8,976 nucleotides of DNA. Origin: Chloroflexota bacterium (GTDB taxonomy: Bacteria; Chloroflexota; UBA6077). Below the pieces are notes generated by a model that saw only the letters and a program-made list of their open reading frames with translations, was not told where the DNA came from and did no database searches. This document shows positions 1-6,413 of this stretch, piece after piece. The position numbers were made by a program, and so were the translations under genes. The DNA is taken from assembly GCA_023380955.1 (NCBI GenBank), contig JAMCTB010000038.1, positions 1-8,976 on the forward strand, in the 5' to 3' direction. Each line of letters begins with the position of its first letter. Position 1 is the first letter of the stretch.

Positions 1-3000
1 GCAGCAACACTACGGCTGCCAGTGCCAAGGATCGGAGCCTCCTCCGCCAGCTCCTCCCACTGGTACCCCGGCTCCTCGCCGGGGAACTCCTCGGGCCCGA
101 AGCCGGCCGGGGCATCCCCATCGTAACCCGCGGCCGGAAGTTCCACCATCGGCGGGGGCGTGCCCTCGGGCACCACGAACAGCTCCGCCTTCTCGCACAG
201 CACCTTCTTCCGGTCGTCCTTGGCGTCCACCTTCCCCTCGACCACCACCACGGCGTCGGGCTGCCATAGACTTCGCGTCTTCTCGTAGCTCTTCGGGAAA
301 ACGACCACCTCCAGGCTCCCGTGAAGATCCTCGATCTGGACGGCAGCCATCCGGTCCCCCTTCTTGGTGGTCAGCGCCTTGACGCCGGCTATGACCCCGG
401 CCACCACCACCTTCTTGCCCTCCAGATCCTCGCCGATCTGGCCGCTGTTGGCAGTCACCCGGCTTTGCAGCCAGGCGGCGGCGTGCTGGAAGGGGTGGCT
501 GGAGATGTAGATGCCCAACACCTCCTTCTCCCAGGCCAGCTGTTCCTTCAGGGTGGCTGGGGGAGCGGAGCTCGTCGCCGCAGCGGGCGCCCGGGGAGCG
601 ACGGGGGCAGCGAGGGCGTCGAACATGCTGTCGAACATGGTGATCTGGCCGACCTCCTGGGCTCGCTGCTCCTGCTGAGCCACCTCCAGGGTTTGGTCCA
701 GCCCTTTCAACAGATCCGCCCGCTCGCCGAAGCCGTCCATGGCGCCGCACTTGATCAGGCTTTCCACCACCCTCTTGTTGAGGCTCCGCATGTCGACCCG
801 CTTGCAGAACTCGGCCAGGGAGCGGAAGGGGCCGTTCTTCTCCCGCTCGGCGATCATGCTCTCGATGGCCCCCTCGCCCACGTTCTTCACCCCTATCAGG
901 CCGAAGCGCATCGCCAGCTGACCCTTGGAGGAGCCGTTGGTGGGTTTGAGTGGGCTCCCCGCGGCGGGTAGCGGCTCGACGCTGAACTGAAGCTGGCTCC
1001 GGTTGATGTCGGGGGGCAGCACCTGGATCCCCATCCGGCGGCACTCGCCCAGGGTGAGCGCGATCTTGTCGGTATCGGACACGTAGGAGGTGCAGAGGGC
1101 CGTCATGTACTCCACGGAGAAGTGGGTCTTCAGGTAGGCCGTCTGGTAGGCCAGCATGGCGTAGCAGGCGGCGTGGGCCTTGTTGAAGGCGTACCCGGCG
1201 AAGGGCTCAATCTGCTCCCAAATCGCCTGGGCGCCCGCCTCGGCGATGCCGTTCTTCTGGGCCCCCTCGATGAAGAGGTCCTTCTGCTTCGCCATGACGT
1301 CCTTGATCTTCTTGCTCATGGCGTTGCGCAGGATGTCGGCCTGCCCCATGGAGAAGCCGGCCACGGCCACCACGCTCTTGATGACCTGGTCCTGGTAGAC
1401 GATGACCCCGTAGGTCTCCCGGAGGATCGGCTCCAGCTTCGGGTGGATGTACTCGATCTTCTCCCGGCCCTCTTTGCGAGCGATGTAGGCGGGGATGTAG
1501 GCCATGGGACCGGGGCGGTAGAGGGCCACGATAGCCATCAGGTGCCGGACGGTGCTGGGTTTCAGCTCTCGGACCCACCGGCGCATCCCGGTGCCCTCCA
1601 GCTGGAAGATGCCGGTGGTCTCACCGTCCGACAGCATCTTGAAGGCAGCCTGGTCGTCCAGGGGTATGGTGGCCAGGTCGATCTCCTTGGCCCGGGTCTC
1701 GGCCACCAGCTTCAGGGTGTTGGCCACGATGGTGAGGTTGTTCAACCCCAGGAAGTCCATCTTGAGCAGGCCCACCTTCTCCAGCATCTTCATGGAGTAC
1801 TGGGCCATCACCAACTCCTCGCCCTTGGTGGCCTTCTGGATCGGCACTATCTCGGTGAGGGGATCCCGGGACACAACGACGCCGGCGGCGTGGGTGGAGG
1901 CGTGGCGGGCGACCCCCTCGATGCTCTTGGCGGCATCGATCAACCGCTTGATGTGGGCCTCGGTGCCATACATCTGCCGGAGGTCGGGGTTCTCCTCCAT
2001 CGCCTTGTCGATGGTCATCCCAACCGGAAGGGTGGGCACCAGCTTGGCGACCTTGTCCACCTCCGGCAGCGGCAGCCCCATGGCCCGGCCCACGTCCCTG
2101 ATGGCGGCCCGCGCGGCCAGCCGCCCAAAGGTGACGATCTGGCTCACCCGGTCGGCGCCGTACTTGCGGGTGACGTAGTCGATCACCTCGTTCCGGCGAT
2201 CGTCCTGGAAGTCCATGTCGATATCGGGCATCTGGGCGCGGTCGGGGTTCAGGAACCGCTCGAAGGTCAGGTCGTACTCCAGGGGATCCACGTCGGCCAC
2301 GTTGAGGCAGTAGAGGACGATGCTGCCGGCGGCCGAGCCCCTGGGCTGGCAGAAGATGCCGTGCTTCCGGGCCCAACTGACGTAGTCGTAGACCAGCAGG
2401 ATGTACTTGGGGAAGCCGGTCTTGTCGATGACCGACAGCTCGTACTCCAGCCGGTGCTTGATCTCGTCGGTGACGCTGGGGTAGCGCTCGTACAACCCCT
2501 TCCAGCACAGTTTGGCCAGATACTCGATGGGGGTCATCGCCTCCGGGATGAAGTCCAGCTCCGGCAGGATAACCCGGTTGAAGTCGAACTGGAGGTCGCA
2601 CTGCTCCGCCACCCGAAGGGTGTTGGCGAGGGCCTCGGGCACCTCACCGAAGACGGCGGCCATCTCCTGGGCGCTGCGGAGGTAGAAGTTCGGGGTCTCC
2701 AACCGCATCCGGTTGGGATCGTCCAGTGTGGTGTTGGTTTGGATGCAGAGCAGGATCTCCTGCGCCTCGGCGTGCTCCTGGCGCACGTAGTGGACGTCGT
2801 TGGTGGCGACGACGGGAATGCCCATCCGCCGGCTCAGCTCCAGCATCCCCTTGTTGATCTTCGGCTGGTCGGCCAGGCCGTGGTCCTGGATCTCGAGGTA
2901 GTAGTTCTCCTGGCCCACCAGGTCGCGGTAGTAACCCGCCACCTTCGCGGCGGCCTCCGGGTCGTCTCGCAGGATAGCCCGGGCCACCTCGCCCGAGGGG

Positions 3001-3443
3001 CAGGCGGCGGAGATGATCAACCCGTCGTGGTACTTCTCCAGGAGGTCCCTGTCTATGCGGGGCTTGTAGTAGAAGCCGTCCATCTGGGCGGCGCTGGCCA
3101 GCTTCACCAGCGACTGGTAGCCGGTGAAGTCCTTGGCCAGCAGCAAGAGGTGGCTGGAGGACTTATCCTCGGCGTCCTTGTCGAACATGCTGCGGTGGGC
3201 CACGTAGGTCTCGAGGCCGATGATCGGCTTGATCCCGGCGGCCTTCGCCGCCTGGTAGAACTCGATCACCCCGTACATGGTGCCGTGGTCGGTGAGGGCC
3301 AGGGCGGGCATGCCCAACTCCTTGGCCCTGGCTACCAGGTCCTTGATCTTCCCCAATCCGTCCAGTAGGGAGTACTCCGAGTGGACGTGGAGATGAACGA
3401 AATCTTGGTTGCCGGCGCCGGCAGGCGCCTCAGCGGAACTCAT
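1..3443 (-). CDS. dnaE: DNA polymerase III alpha subunit (DnaE), 3' end cut by window edge
   Basis: Replicative polymerase subunit that synthesises DNA at the fork. The frame is open from ATG 3443 to the left edge (1147 codons, no stop), so the protein is close to the usual 1150-1200 residues and only the last few dozen are likely missing. An N-terminal PHP domain (about 15-290) starts with FVHLHVHSEYSLLDG. A PRGSAAGS motif precedes the palm motif PDIDMDF, giving catalytic Asp407 and Asp409, with the third Asp563 in KMDFLGL. These match E. coli D401/D403/D555. A helix-hairpin-helix (KNVGEGAIESM, about 850-870), an internal clamp-binding motif QITMFD (933-938), an OB fold (about 1005-1090) and an acidic tail follow. 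All nine PHP metal ligands are present: H19, H21, D28, H53, E78, H98, C148, D216 and H218. By family knowledge this implies an active built-in proofreading exonuclease. The start is ATG 3443, with a weak GAGG about 12 nt upstream. A REPIN lies in its leader. Confidence 0.97.
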   Translation of the reverse strand, partial: MSSAEAPAGAGNQDFVHLHVHSEYSLLDGLGKIKDLVARAKELGMPALALTDHGTMYGVIEFYQAAKAAGIKPIIGLETYVAHRSMFDKDAEDKSSSHLLLLAKDFTGYQSLVKLASAAQMDGFYYKPRIDRDLLEKYHDGLIISAACPSGEVARAILRDDPEAAAKVAGYYRDLVGQENYYLEIQDHGLADQPKINKGMLELSRRMGIPVVATNDVHYVRQEHAEAQEILLCIQTNTTLDDPNRMRLETPNFYLRSAQEMAAVFGEVPEALANTLRVAEQCDLQFDFNRVILPELDFIPEAMTPIEYLAKLCWKGLYERYPSVTDEIKHRLEYELSVIDKTGFPKYILLVYDYVSWARKHGIFCQPRGSAAGSIVLYCLNVADVDPLEYDLTFERFLNPDRAQMPDIDMDFQDDRRNEVIDYVTRKYGADRVSQIVTFGRLAARAAIRDVGRAMGLPLPEVDKVAKLVPTLPVGMTIDKAMEENPDLRQMYGTEAHIKRLIDAAKSIEGVARHASTHAAGVVVSRDPLTEIVPIQKATKGEELVMAQYSMKMLEKVGLLKMDFLGLNNLTIVANTLKLVAETRAKEIDLATIPLDDQAAFKMLSDGETTGIFQLEGTGMRRWVRELKPSTVRHLMAIVALYRPGPMAYIPAYIARKEGREKIEYIHPKLEPILRETYGVIVYQDQVIKSVVAVAGFSMGQADILRNAMSKKIKDVMAKQKDLFIEGAQKNGIAEAGAQAIWEQIEPFAGYAFNKAHAACYAMLAYQTAYLKTHFSVEYMTALCTSYVSDTDKIALTLGECRRMGIQVLPPDINRSQLQFSVEPLPAAGSPLKPTNGSSKGQLAMRFGLIGVKNVGEGAIESMIAEREKNGPFRSLAEFCKRVDMRSLNKRVVESLIKCGAMDGFGERADLLKGLDQTLEVAQQEQRAQEVGQITMFDSMFDALAAPVAPRAPAAATSSAPPATLKEQLAWEKEVLGIYISSHPFQHAAAWLQSRVTANSGQIGEDLEGKKVVVAGVIAGVKALTTKKGDRMAAVQIEDLHGSLEVVVFPKSYEKTRSLWQPDAVVVVEGKVDAKDDRKKVLCEKAELFVVPEGTPPPMVELPAAGYDGDAPAGFGPEEFPGEEPGYQWEELAEEAPILGTGSRSVA

Positions 3444-3463
3444 ACAGAACGAACCTCACAACG

Positions 3464-3479
3464 GACAGTGCTAGCTGTC
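3464..3479. promoter_or_regulatory. Short inverted repeat in dnaE leader, possible operator
   Basis: GACAG and CTGTC arms (3464-3468 and 3475-3479) are separated by TGCTAG, and the site is centred about 28 bp upstream of the dnaE ATG. Its size and placement fit a repressor operator, but no promoter boxes can be read confidently around it and no specific regulator is recognised. It could be chance. Confidence 0.2.
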
Positions 3480-3498
3480 GTGGCTCAAAGGACCAGGC

Positions 3499-3577
3499 AA
3501 CGTAGGGCGGGGCGCTCTGCCCCGCCGCCTGATGAACTACACCCGTACCGGCAGGGGACAAGCCCCTGCCCTACGTT
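3499..3577. mobile_element. REPIN: inverted pair of REP-like palindromes
   Basis: Two REP-like hairpins face each other in the space between the PIN toxin gene and dnaE. The left copy (3501-3526, plus) has a CGTAG foot, stem GGCGGGGC (3506-3513), loop GCTCT and stem GCCCCGCC (3519-3526). The right copy (3550-3575, minus) has stem GGCAGGGG (3550-3557), loop ACAAG on the plus strand, stem CCCCTGCC (3563-3570) and CTACG. Both outer ends extend to AACGTAG/CTACGTT. REPINs are non-autonomous elements mobilised in trans by RAYT transposases, which recognise a GTAG-type tetranucleotide at the hairpin foot. The same foot, stem and loop plan flanks the RAYT gene 2.2 kb to the right. The hairpins could also affect the dnaE leader transcript. 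Confidence 0.85.
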
Positions 3578-3620
3578 TATGGGCCTACGGCTGCGAGCAG
3601 CTACAACTTGCTTAACGCAG

Positions 3621-3637
3621 AAAAAGGGCCACCCTTT
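3621..3637 (-). terminator. Candidate intrinsic terminator after the PIN toxin gene
   Basis: Read on the minus strand, AAAGGG, loop TGG and CCCTTT form a 6-bp stem that runs into five consecutive T residues. It sits about 19 nt past the toxin stop codon at 3657. The stem is short, so termination may be partial. Confidence 0.5.
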
Positions 3638-3656
3638 CGAGGAAAGCAGGAACAGC

Positions 3657-4082
3657 TTACACCACTAACGAGGGATCGAGACGATGGATCTCCGAGAAGC
3701 GATCGAAGTGCCGGTCCGCGCTGACCACGACCTCGATGCCGTGGTTCAGCATCACCGACAGGTGAATCAGGTCTCGAGCGGGTAGCTCGGGATACCTGGC
3801 AGAGAGGTCCCTGGCCAGTTCGATCTCTTCCAGACTCACCGGCAGAACCCGGGGCACGAGATACTGGAAATCCTGGCTGACCTCACGCCCCTTCGCTGCC
3901 AGGCCAAGGGCTATGTATCGATGGAGGATCTCCTGGTGGACCTCGACGTTGGTCACAGCCTCCAACTCTCCAGCCACTATCCGTTCGAGCACCCGTTGGC
4001 AGGAATCCCTGTAGGAGTGCTCCTGCCCGGCGGCGTACATCGGGATGTTACTGTCCAGCATCACGAGTTCAGGGGATGTCAT
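3657..4082 (-). CDS. PIN-domain toxin of a toxin-antitoxin pair
   Basis: Predicted PIN-fold ribonuclease of 141 residues, the toxic half of a VapC-like module that would cleave RNA in the cytoplasm when its antitoxin is lost. Acidic residues expected in the metal-dependent active site are visible: D10 in VMLDSN right after the first strand, E47/E51 in VEVHQEIL, D104 in PARDLIHL, and D123 with D127 in VSADRHFD. The ATG at 4082 is chosen because the PIN core begins almost at once from there and because it overlaps the antitoxin stop by 14 nt, the usual coupled arrangement. A longer reading from 4121 would add 13 residues with no PIN similarity. The C-terminal reading VVVSADRHFDRFSEIHRLDP is typical for the fold. 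The RNA target cannot be told from the sequence. Confidence 0.87.
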   Translation of the reverse strand: MTSPELVMLDSNIPMYAAGQEHSYRDSCQRVLERIVAGELEAVTNVEVHQEILHRYIALGLAAKGREVSQDFQYLVPRVLPVSLEEIELARDLSARYPELPARDLIHLSVMLNHGIEVVVSADRHFDRFSEIHRLDPSLVV

Positions 4083-4332
4083 GGCCGGTCCAGCGCTCCT
4101 CCAACTCGCGTTCGATGGCATCCCAATTAGCAGTGGGAAGTTGCTGCCCGGTAAGCCTGCTCAAAGCGGCCTCGCGGCGTCTGCGTTGCAGCGATGCAAT
4201 GAGGGTGCGCTCCAGGCTCTCTCGCAGAAGAGAACTCACCGTCATTCCCTGCGCTTGAGCGTACTCATCGAGGAGCTGATACTGTTCTTCGCTGAGGACC
4301 ACCTGAGCCTTCTTCGCGGCCGCCTTTGCCAT
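4069..4332 (-). CDS. Ribbon-helix-helix antitoxin
   Basis: Protein of 87 residues that should bind and neutralise the PIN toxin and repress its own operon. The N-terminal half has the ribbon-helix-helix pattern: a basic stretch (AKKA), a strand with alternating residues (QVVLS), a first helix (EEQYQLLDEYAQAQG), then MTVSSLLRESLERTL as the second helix. The C-terminal part, rich in arginine and acidic residues and ending in EELEERWTGHDIP, would be the toxin-binding tail. The start is ATG 4332, backed by a strong Shine-Dalgarno; a GTG at 4356 is in frame but lies inside the candidate operator. Its stop overlaps the toxin start by 14 nt, so the two are probably translationally coupled. The exact antitoxin family is not assigned. 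Confidence 0.82.
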   Translation of the reverse strand: MAKAAAKKAQVVLSEEQYQLLDEYAQAQGMTVSSLLRESLERTLIASLQRRRREAALSRLTGQQLPTANWDAIERELEERWTGHDIP

Positions 4333-4335
4333 AGA

Positions 4336-4343
4336 CTCCCTCC
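4336..4343 (-). promoter_or_regulatory. Ribosome binding site that fixes the antitoxin start
   Basis: GGAGGGAG on the minus strand ends 3 nt before ATG 4332; its GGAGG core lies 6 nt before the ATG. This is the best Shine-Dalgarno in the neighbourhood and favours ATG 4332 over the upstream in-frame GTG at 4356. Confidence 0.6.
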
Positions 4344-4347
4344 GATC

Positions 4348-4384
4348 ATACTCCACTATGCGGGAGTATCATATCATGGAGTAT
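4348..4384. promoter_or_regulatory. Candidate toxin-antitoxin operator with three GGAGTAT boxes
   Basis: Three identical 7-nt boxes lie just upstream of the antitoxin: ATACTCC at 4348-4354 (GGAGTAT on the minus strand), GGAGTAT at 4363-4369 and GGAGTAT at 4378-4384. Their starts are exactly 15 bp apart. Boxes 1 and 2 form an inverted repeat and boxes 2 and 3 a direct repeat. TATGAT, a good -10 match on the minus strand, occurs at 4368-4373 between boxes, so bound protein would cover the promoter. Ribbon-helix-helix antitoxins commonly bind tandem short boxes like this to autoregulate. The operator role is inferred. Confidence 0.6.
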
Positions 4385-4410
4385 ACCTATGTGGGATAGT
4401 CCTGCCACCC

Positions 4411-5694
4411 TCAGCTCTGGAAAAGGGCCACCGTCTCTACGTGATAGGTTTGCGGGAAGAGGTCGATGGGCTGCACCCGCTCCAGGCGGTAACCAGCGCC
4501 CACCAGCAGGGCCGCATCCCGGGCCAGGGTGGTGGGATCGCAGGAGACGTAGACGATCCGCCGCGGCGACAAGGCTAGAAGGCCGCTCATCCCTTCGGGG
4601 GAGATCCCTCCCCGGGGTGGGTCGATGACGACGCCTTCGACCCGATCCATCGGCAGCGGCACCTCGCCGAAGTTCCCCTCCACCAGCTCCAGGTTGGCCA
4701 ATCCCGCCCCGTTTATTCTAGCATCTACATTGGCCGATGGACTGGCCTCTACGGCGATGATTCTGGCGACTTTTTCGGCCAGCTGTAGAGAGAAGGTGCC
4801 CACGCCGGAGTAGGCGTCCAGGATCACCTCGCCGGGCTGGAGATCCAGCCACCCCAGGGCTGTCTGGATCAGCAGCTCGACCTGGGTCCGGTTCACCTGG
4901 AAGAAGGAGGCGATGCTGGCCCGATAGCGCTTGCCCAGCAGCTCGTGCTCGGTGTGCTCCCGGCCGAAGAGGACCCGGCCCTTCTCGGAGCCTCGCCCCT
5001 TCCGCTGGACGACCCCGGCGATCAGGTCAGGCCGCTCCCGCACCATCCGCTCCGCGATCTCCGGCCAGTCGCCGTGGCCGAATAGCCCCACCACGGTCTG
5101 AGGTCCGGGGCCGTCCCCTACCCGAATGAAGGCGTTGTGGGGAAGGATCTCGGCCATCTTGTCCTGAACGAAGCACCGCCACAGAAGGTCCACCACTTCG
5201 TTGATCTCCAGTTGGGAGATGATGCACTCGCTGATCGGCACGATCCGGTGCCCCCGCAGCCGGCGGAGCCCGGGCTCGCCCTCGAAGGTGAAGCCGAACT
5301 CCATGGTGTTGCGATAGTGCCAGAGGTCCTCCATCCCCAGGGTGGGCAGGACCTCGGTGGGGAGGTGGCCGATCCTCTCGAAGGCCTCGGCCACCAGGTG
5401 GGTCTTGAGGTTGAGCTGCTCCTGGTAGCGGACGTGCTGCCACTGGCAGCCCCCGCAGCTACCGAAATAGGGACAGGGGGGATCGGTGCGCAGATCCGAG
5501 GGCTTTATCAGCTCGACGATGCTGCCCCTGGCGAAGCTCTTCTTGGTGAGGGTGACGTCCACACTCGCGATGTCGCCCGGCGCCCCGAGGTAGGCGAAGA
5601 TCACCATCCCCTCGTGGCGCCCCACGGCCTCACGGCCGTAGGCCATGTCCGTCAGCTCAATCGGCCCTACGACCTTGCGCTCTTTCTTAGCCAT
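4411..5694 (-). CDS. rlmD: 23S rRNA m5U methyltransferase, RlmD/TrmA family
   Basis: S-adenosylmethionine-dependent enzyme that methylates carbon 5 of a uracil in structured RNA, most likely 23S rRNA. It has 427 residues, the normal size. An N-terminal TRAM domain starts at VGPIELTDMAYGREAVG (about 9-65). Four cysteines for a 4Fe-4S cluster follow: C74, C80 and C83 (CPYFGSCGGC), plus C157 (ISECIISQ). The SAM fold shows SFFQVNRTQVE, motif I LDAYSGVGTFSL, VIDPPRGG, and the nucleophile C385 in VYVSCDPTTLARD. E420 in QTYHVETVALF is the expected general base. These positions closely match E. coli RumA (C389, E424). Whether the target is U1939, U747, tRNA or more than one cannot be read from sequence, so the symbol is a family-level choice. 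The only Shine-Dalgarno-like sequence (GGGAGAGG, 11 nt before the ATG) lies inside a hairpin repeat. Confidence 0.92.
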   Translation of the reverse strand: MAKKERKVVGPIELTDMAYGREAVGRHEGMVIFAYLGAPGDIASVDVTLTKKSFARGSIVELIKPSDLRTDPPCPYFGSCGGCQWQHVRYQEQLNLKTHLVAEAFERIGHLPTEVLPTLGMEDLWHYRNTMEFGFTFEGEPGLRRLRGHRIVPISECIISQLEINEVVDLLWRCFVQDKMAEILPHNAFIRVGDGPGPQTVVGLFGHGDWPEIAERMVRERPDLIAGVVQRKGRGSEKGRVLFGREHTEHELLGKRYRASIASFFQVNRTQVELLIQTALGWLDLQPGEVILDAYSGVGTFSLQLAEKVARIIAVEASPSANVDARINGAGLANLELVEGNFGEVPLPMDRVEGVVIDPPRGGISPEGMSGLLALSPRRIVYVSCDPTTLARDAALLVGAGYRLERVQPIDLFPQTYHVETVALFQS

Positions 5695-5702
5695 GTGCGT
5701 GT

Positions 5703-5745
5703 CAACCTCTCCCCCAGCCCCTCCCCGACGCGGGGAGGGGAGAGT
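5703..5745. repeat. GC-rich hairpin repeat upstream of the methyltransferase gene
   Basis: Perfect 10-bp stem with arms CCCCTCCCCG (5718-5727) and CGGGGAGGGG (5731-5740) and an ACG loop, preceded by CTCTCCCCCAG and followed by AGAG. It resembles the dispersed C-rich hairpin repeats common in many GC-rich genomes, whose translation reads SPSPSPTRGGE. It differs from the REP palindromes here: 3-nt loop, no GTAG foot. A related hairpin lies inside gatA at 8141-8178. On the minus strand it carries the Shine-Dalgarno-like GGGAGAGG in front of the methyltransferase ATG. Confidence 0.7.
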
Positions 5746-5760
5746 TCGATGCTGGTAAAA

Positions 5761-5790
5761 CGTAGGGCAGGGCCCTGTGCCCTGCCGCCC
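5761..5790 (+). repeat. REP-like palindrome, left side of the RAYT gene
   Basis: CGTAG foot (5761-5765), stem GGCAGGGC (5766-5773), loop CCTGT, stem GCCCTGCC (5779-5786) and tail GCCC. The stem is perfect over 8 bp. It lies 21 bp beyond the transposase stop codon and is the inverted partner of the palindrome at 6318-6347. Confidence 0.85.
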
Positions 5791-5811
5791 AGCGAACTCC
5801 GAGGGTGACGC

Positions 5812-6288
5812 CTACAACTCGCATACCAACGATCCGCAAAAGGGGTACTGCCTCCACTCGGCAACAATCCCCCTGCGCACCGGATTGTTCAATATGTACT
5901 CCACCGCTACCTGGACGTCATCGTCCTTGCGGAGAAAACGATCATGGTAGCTGGTCTGCCAAATGGCGCCTTTGTAGCCATACTGCCATGCGAGCCTCGT
6001 GCTCCGCGACTTGAAATCGCGAACGAAATCCACGATGGATACCGTCGACGACGGGCTCATTAGCAGATGGACGTGATCAGGCATGAAACAGTATGCGTGG
6101 ATGGCAACCTCAGTGACCTCAGCTCGCGACACAAGCAGGGTTATGCAGCCTTCCGCGAGGGCCGAATCGGAGAAGACCGCGGCACGATCAGCGGAGCAAA
6201 CGGTGATGGAGCATATCGTGCCCTGCACAGCGTAGATCCGCGGATCGAGGCGGATCTTCTTGCGATCAGGATACAGTTGGTCCGGCAA
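5812..6288 (-). CDS. REP-associated tyrosine transposase (RAYT, Y1/HUH family)
   Basis: Single-strand DNA transposase of the TnpA_REP/IS200-like class, thought to bind and cut at REP palindromes and to have spread them through the genome. It has 158 residues, normal for the family. The HUH metal motif is H72-V-H74 within YCFMPDHVHLLMSP, and the catalytic tyrosine is Y131 in AVEYILNNPVRRG. WQTSYHDRFLR (110-120) is the usual RAYT linker motif, so all catalytic parts look intact. The start is TTG 6288, with AAGGAAG a few bases upstream; the first internal ATG (residue 69) would remove the core. REP palindromes lie on both sides, which strongly supports RAYT over an ordinary insertion-sequence transposase. 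The low-level TTG start fits a tamed, sparingly expressed enzyme, although that is inference. Confidence 0.93.
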   Translation of the reverse strand: MPDQLYPDRKKIRLDPRIYAVQGTICSITVCSADRAAVFSDSALAEGCITLLVSRAEVTEVAIHAYCFMPDHVHLLMSPSSTVSIVDFVRDFKSRSTRLAWQYGYKGAIWQTSYHDRFLRKDDDVQVAVEYILNNPVRRGIVAEWRQYPFCGSLVCEL

Positions 6289-6317
6289 GAGAGCTTCCTT
6301 GCCCCCTGACGAAGGGC

Positions 6318-6347
6318 GGGCGGAGGGGCACAGGGCCCCTCCCTACG
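6318..6347 (-). repeat. REP-like palindrome, right side of the RAYT gene
   Basis: Read on the minus strand: CGTAG foot (6347-6343), stem GGAGGGGC, loop CCTGT, stem GCCCCTCC and tail GCCC. On the plus strand the arms are 6322-6329 and 6335-6342. The foot, loop and tail are identical to the palindrome at 5761-5790 while the stem differs by compensated changes. This is what selection on hairpin shape would produce. Confidence 0.85.
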
Positions 6348-6387
6348 TTCCGGATACTTCTCCGGCGGTCCCACATATCGGCCGCAC

Positions 6388-6413
6388 CGTCGGGGACAAG
6401 CCCCGACGCTACA
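6388..6413 (-). repeat. REP-like palindrome downstream of gatB
   Basis: Read on the minus strand: TGTAG foot (6413-6409), stem CGTCGGGG, loop CTTGT, stem CCCCGACG. The loop matches the right-hand copy of the REPIN at 3550-3575. It points the same way as the palindrome at 6318-6347, about 40 bp away, so the two form a tandem pair rather than a REPIN. Located 49 bp past the gatB stop, it could also protect or terminate the gatB transcript. Confidence 0.8.

Larger units (their letters stand above)
5759..6349 (-). mobile_element. RAYT transposase gene bracketed by inverted REP palindromes
   Basis: A complete Y1/HUH transposase gene is enclosed by REP palindromes in opposite orientation, each with its AACGTAG foot outermost (5759-5765 and 6343-6349). 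The two bracketing palindromes have the same loop (CCTGT read from the foot) and the same GCCC tail inside the hairpin. The arrangement mirrors the REPIN at 3499-3577 but with the transposase in the middle, so it may be a self-mobilising unit of about 591 bp. No target-site duplication is expected for HUH enzymes and none is evident. The boundaries are inferred. Confidence 0.65.

Noticed and set aside
1122..3368. Very long open frame on the plus strand opposite dnaE (748 codons)
   Set aside because: It is the mirror of a GC-rich coding strand. Composition is dominated by G, L, V, H and D with no domain, and the minus strand encodes an unambiguous DnaE.
3444..3656. tRNA or other RNA gene in the gap before dnaE
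   Set aside because: No cloverleaf or other RNA motif found. The gap is explained by a short inverted repeat, the REPIN and the toxin-gene terminator.
4421..4432. 12-nt match AAAAGGGCCACC also found at 3622-3633
   Set aside because: One copy encodes the conserved VALF end of the methyltransferase and the other is part of the terminator hairpin. There is no extended similarity, so it is probably chance.
5137..5808. Plus-strand open frame opposite the methyltransferase gene
   Set aside because: Antisense shadow of a clear TrmA/RlmD-family gene. Its end translates a hairpin repeat (SPSPSPTRGGES), not a protein domain.
6141..6374. Minus-strand 77-codon open frame overlapping the RAYT start
   Set aside because: It lies out of frame with the RAYT, covers the REP palindrome and is low-complexity arginine/proline-rich. 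No family resemblance.
3501..6413. CRISPR array made of the repeated palindromes
   Set aside because: Copies are in both orientations, irregularly spaced and separated by genes, with no regular spacers. The GTAG foot and neighbouring RAYT identify them as REPs.
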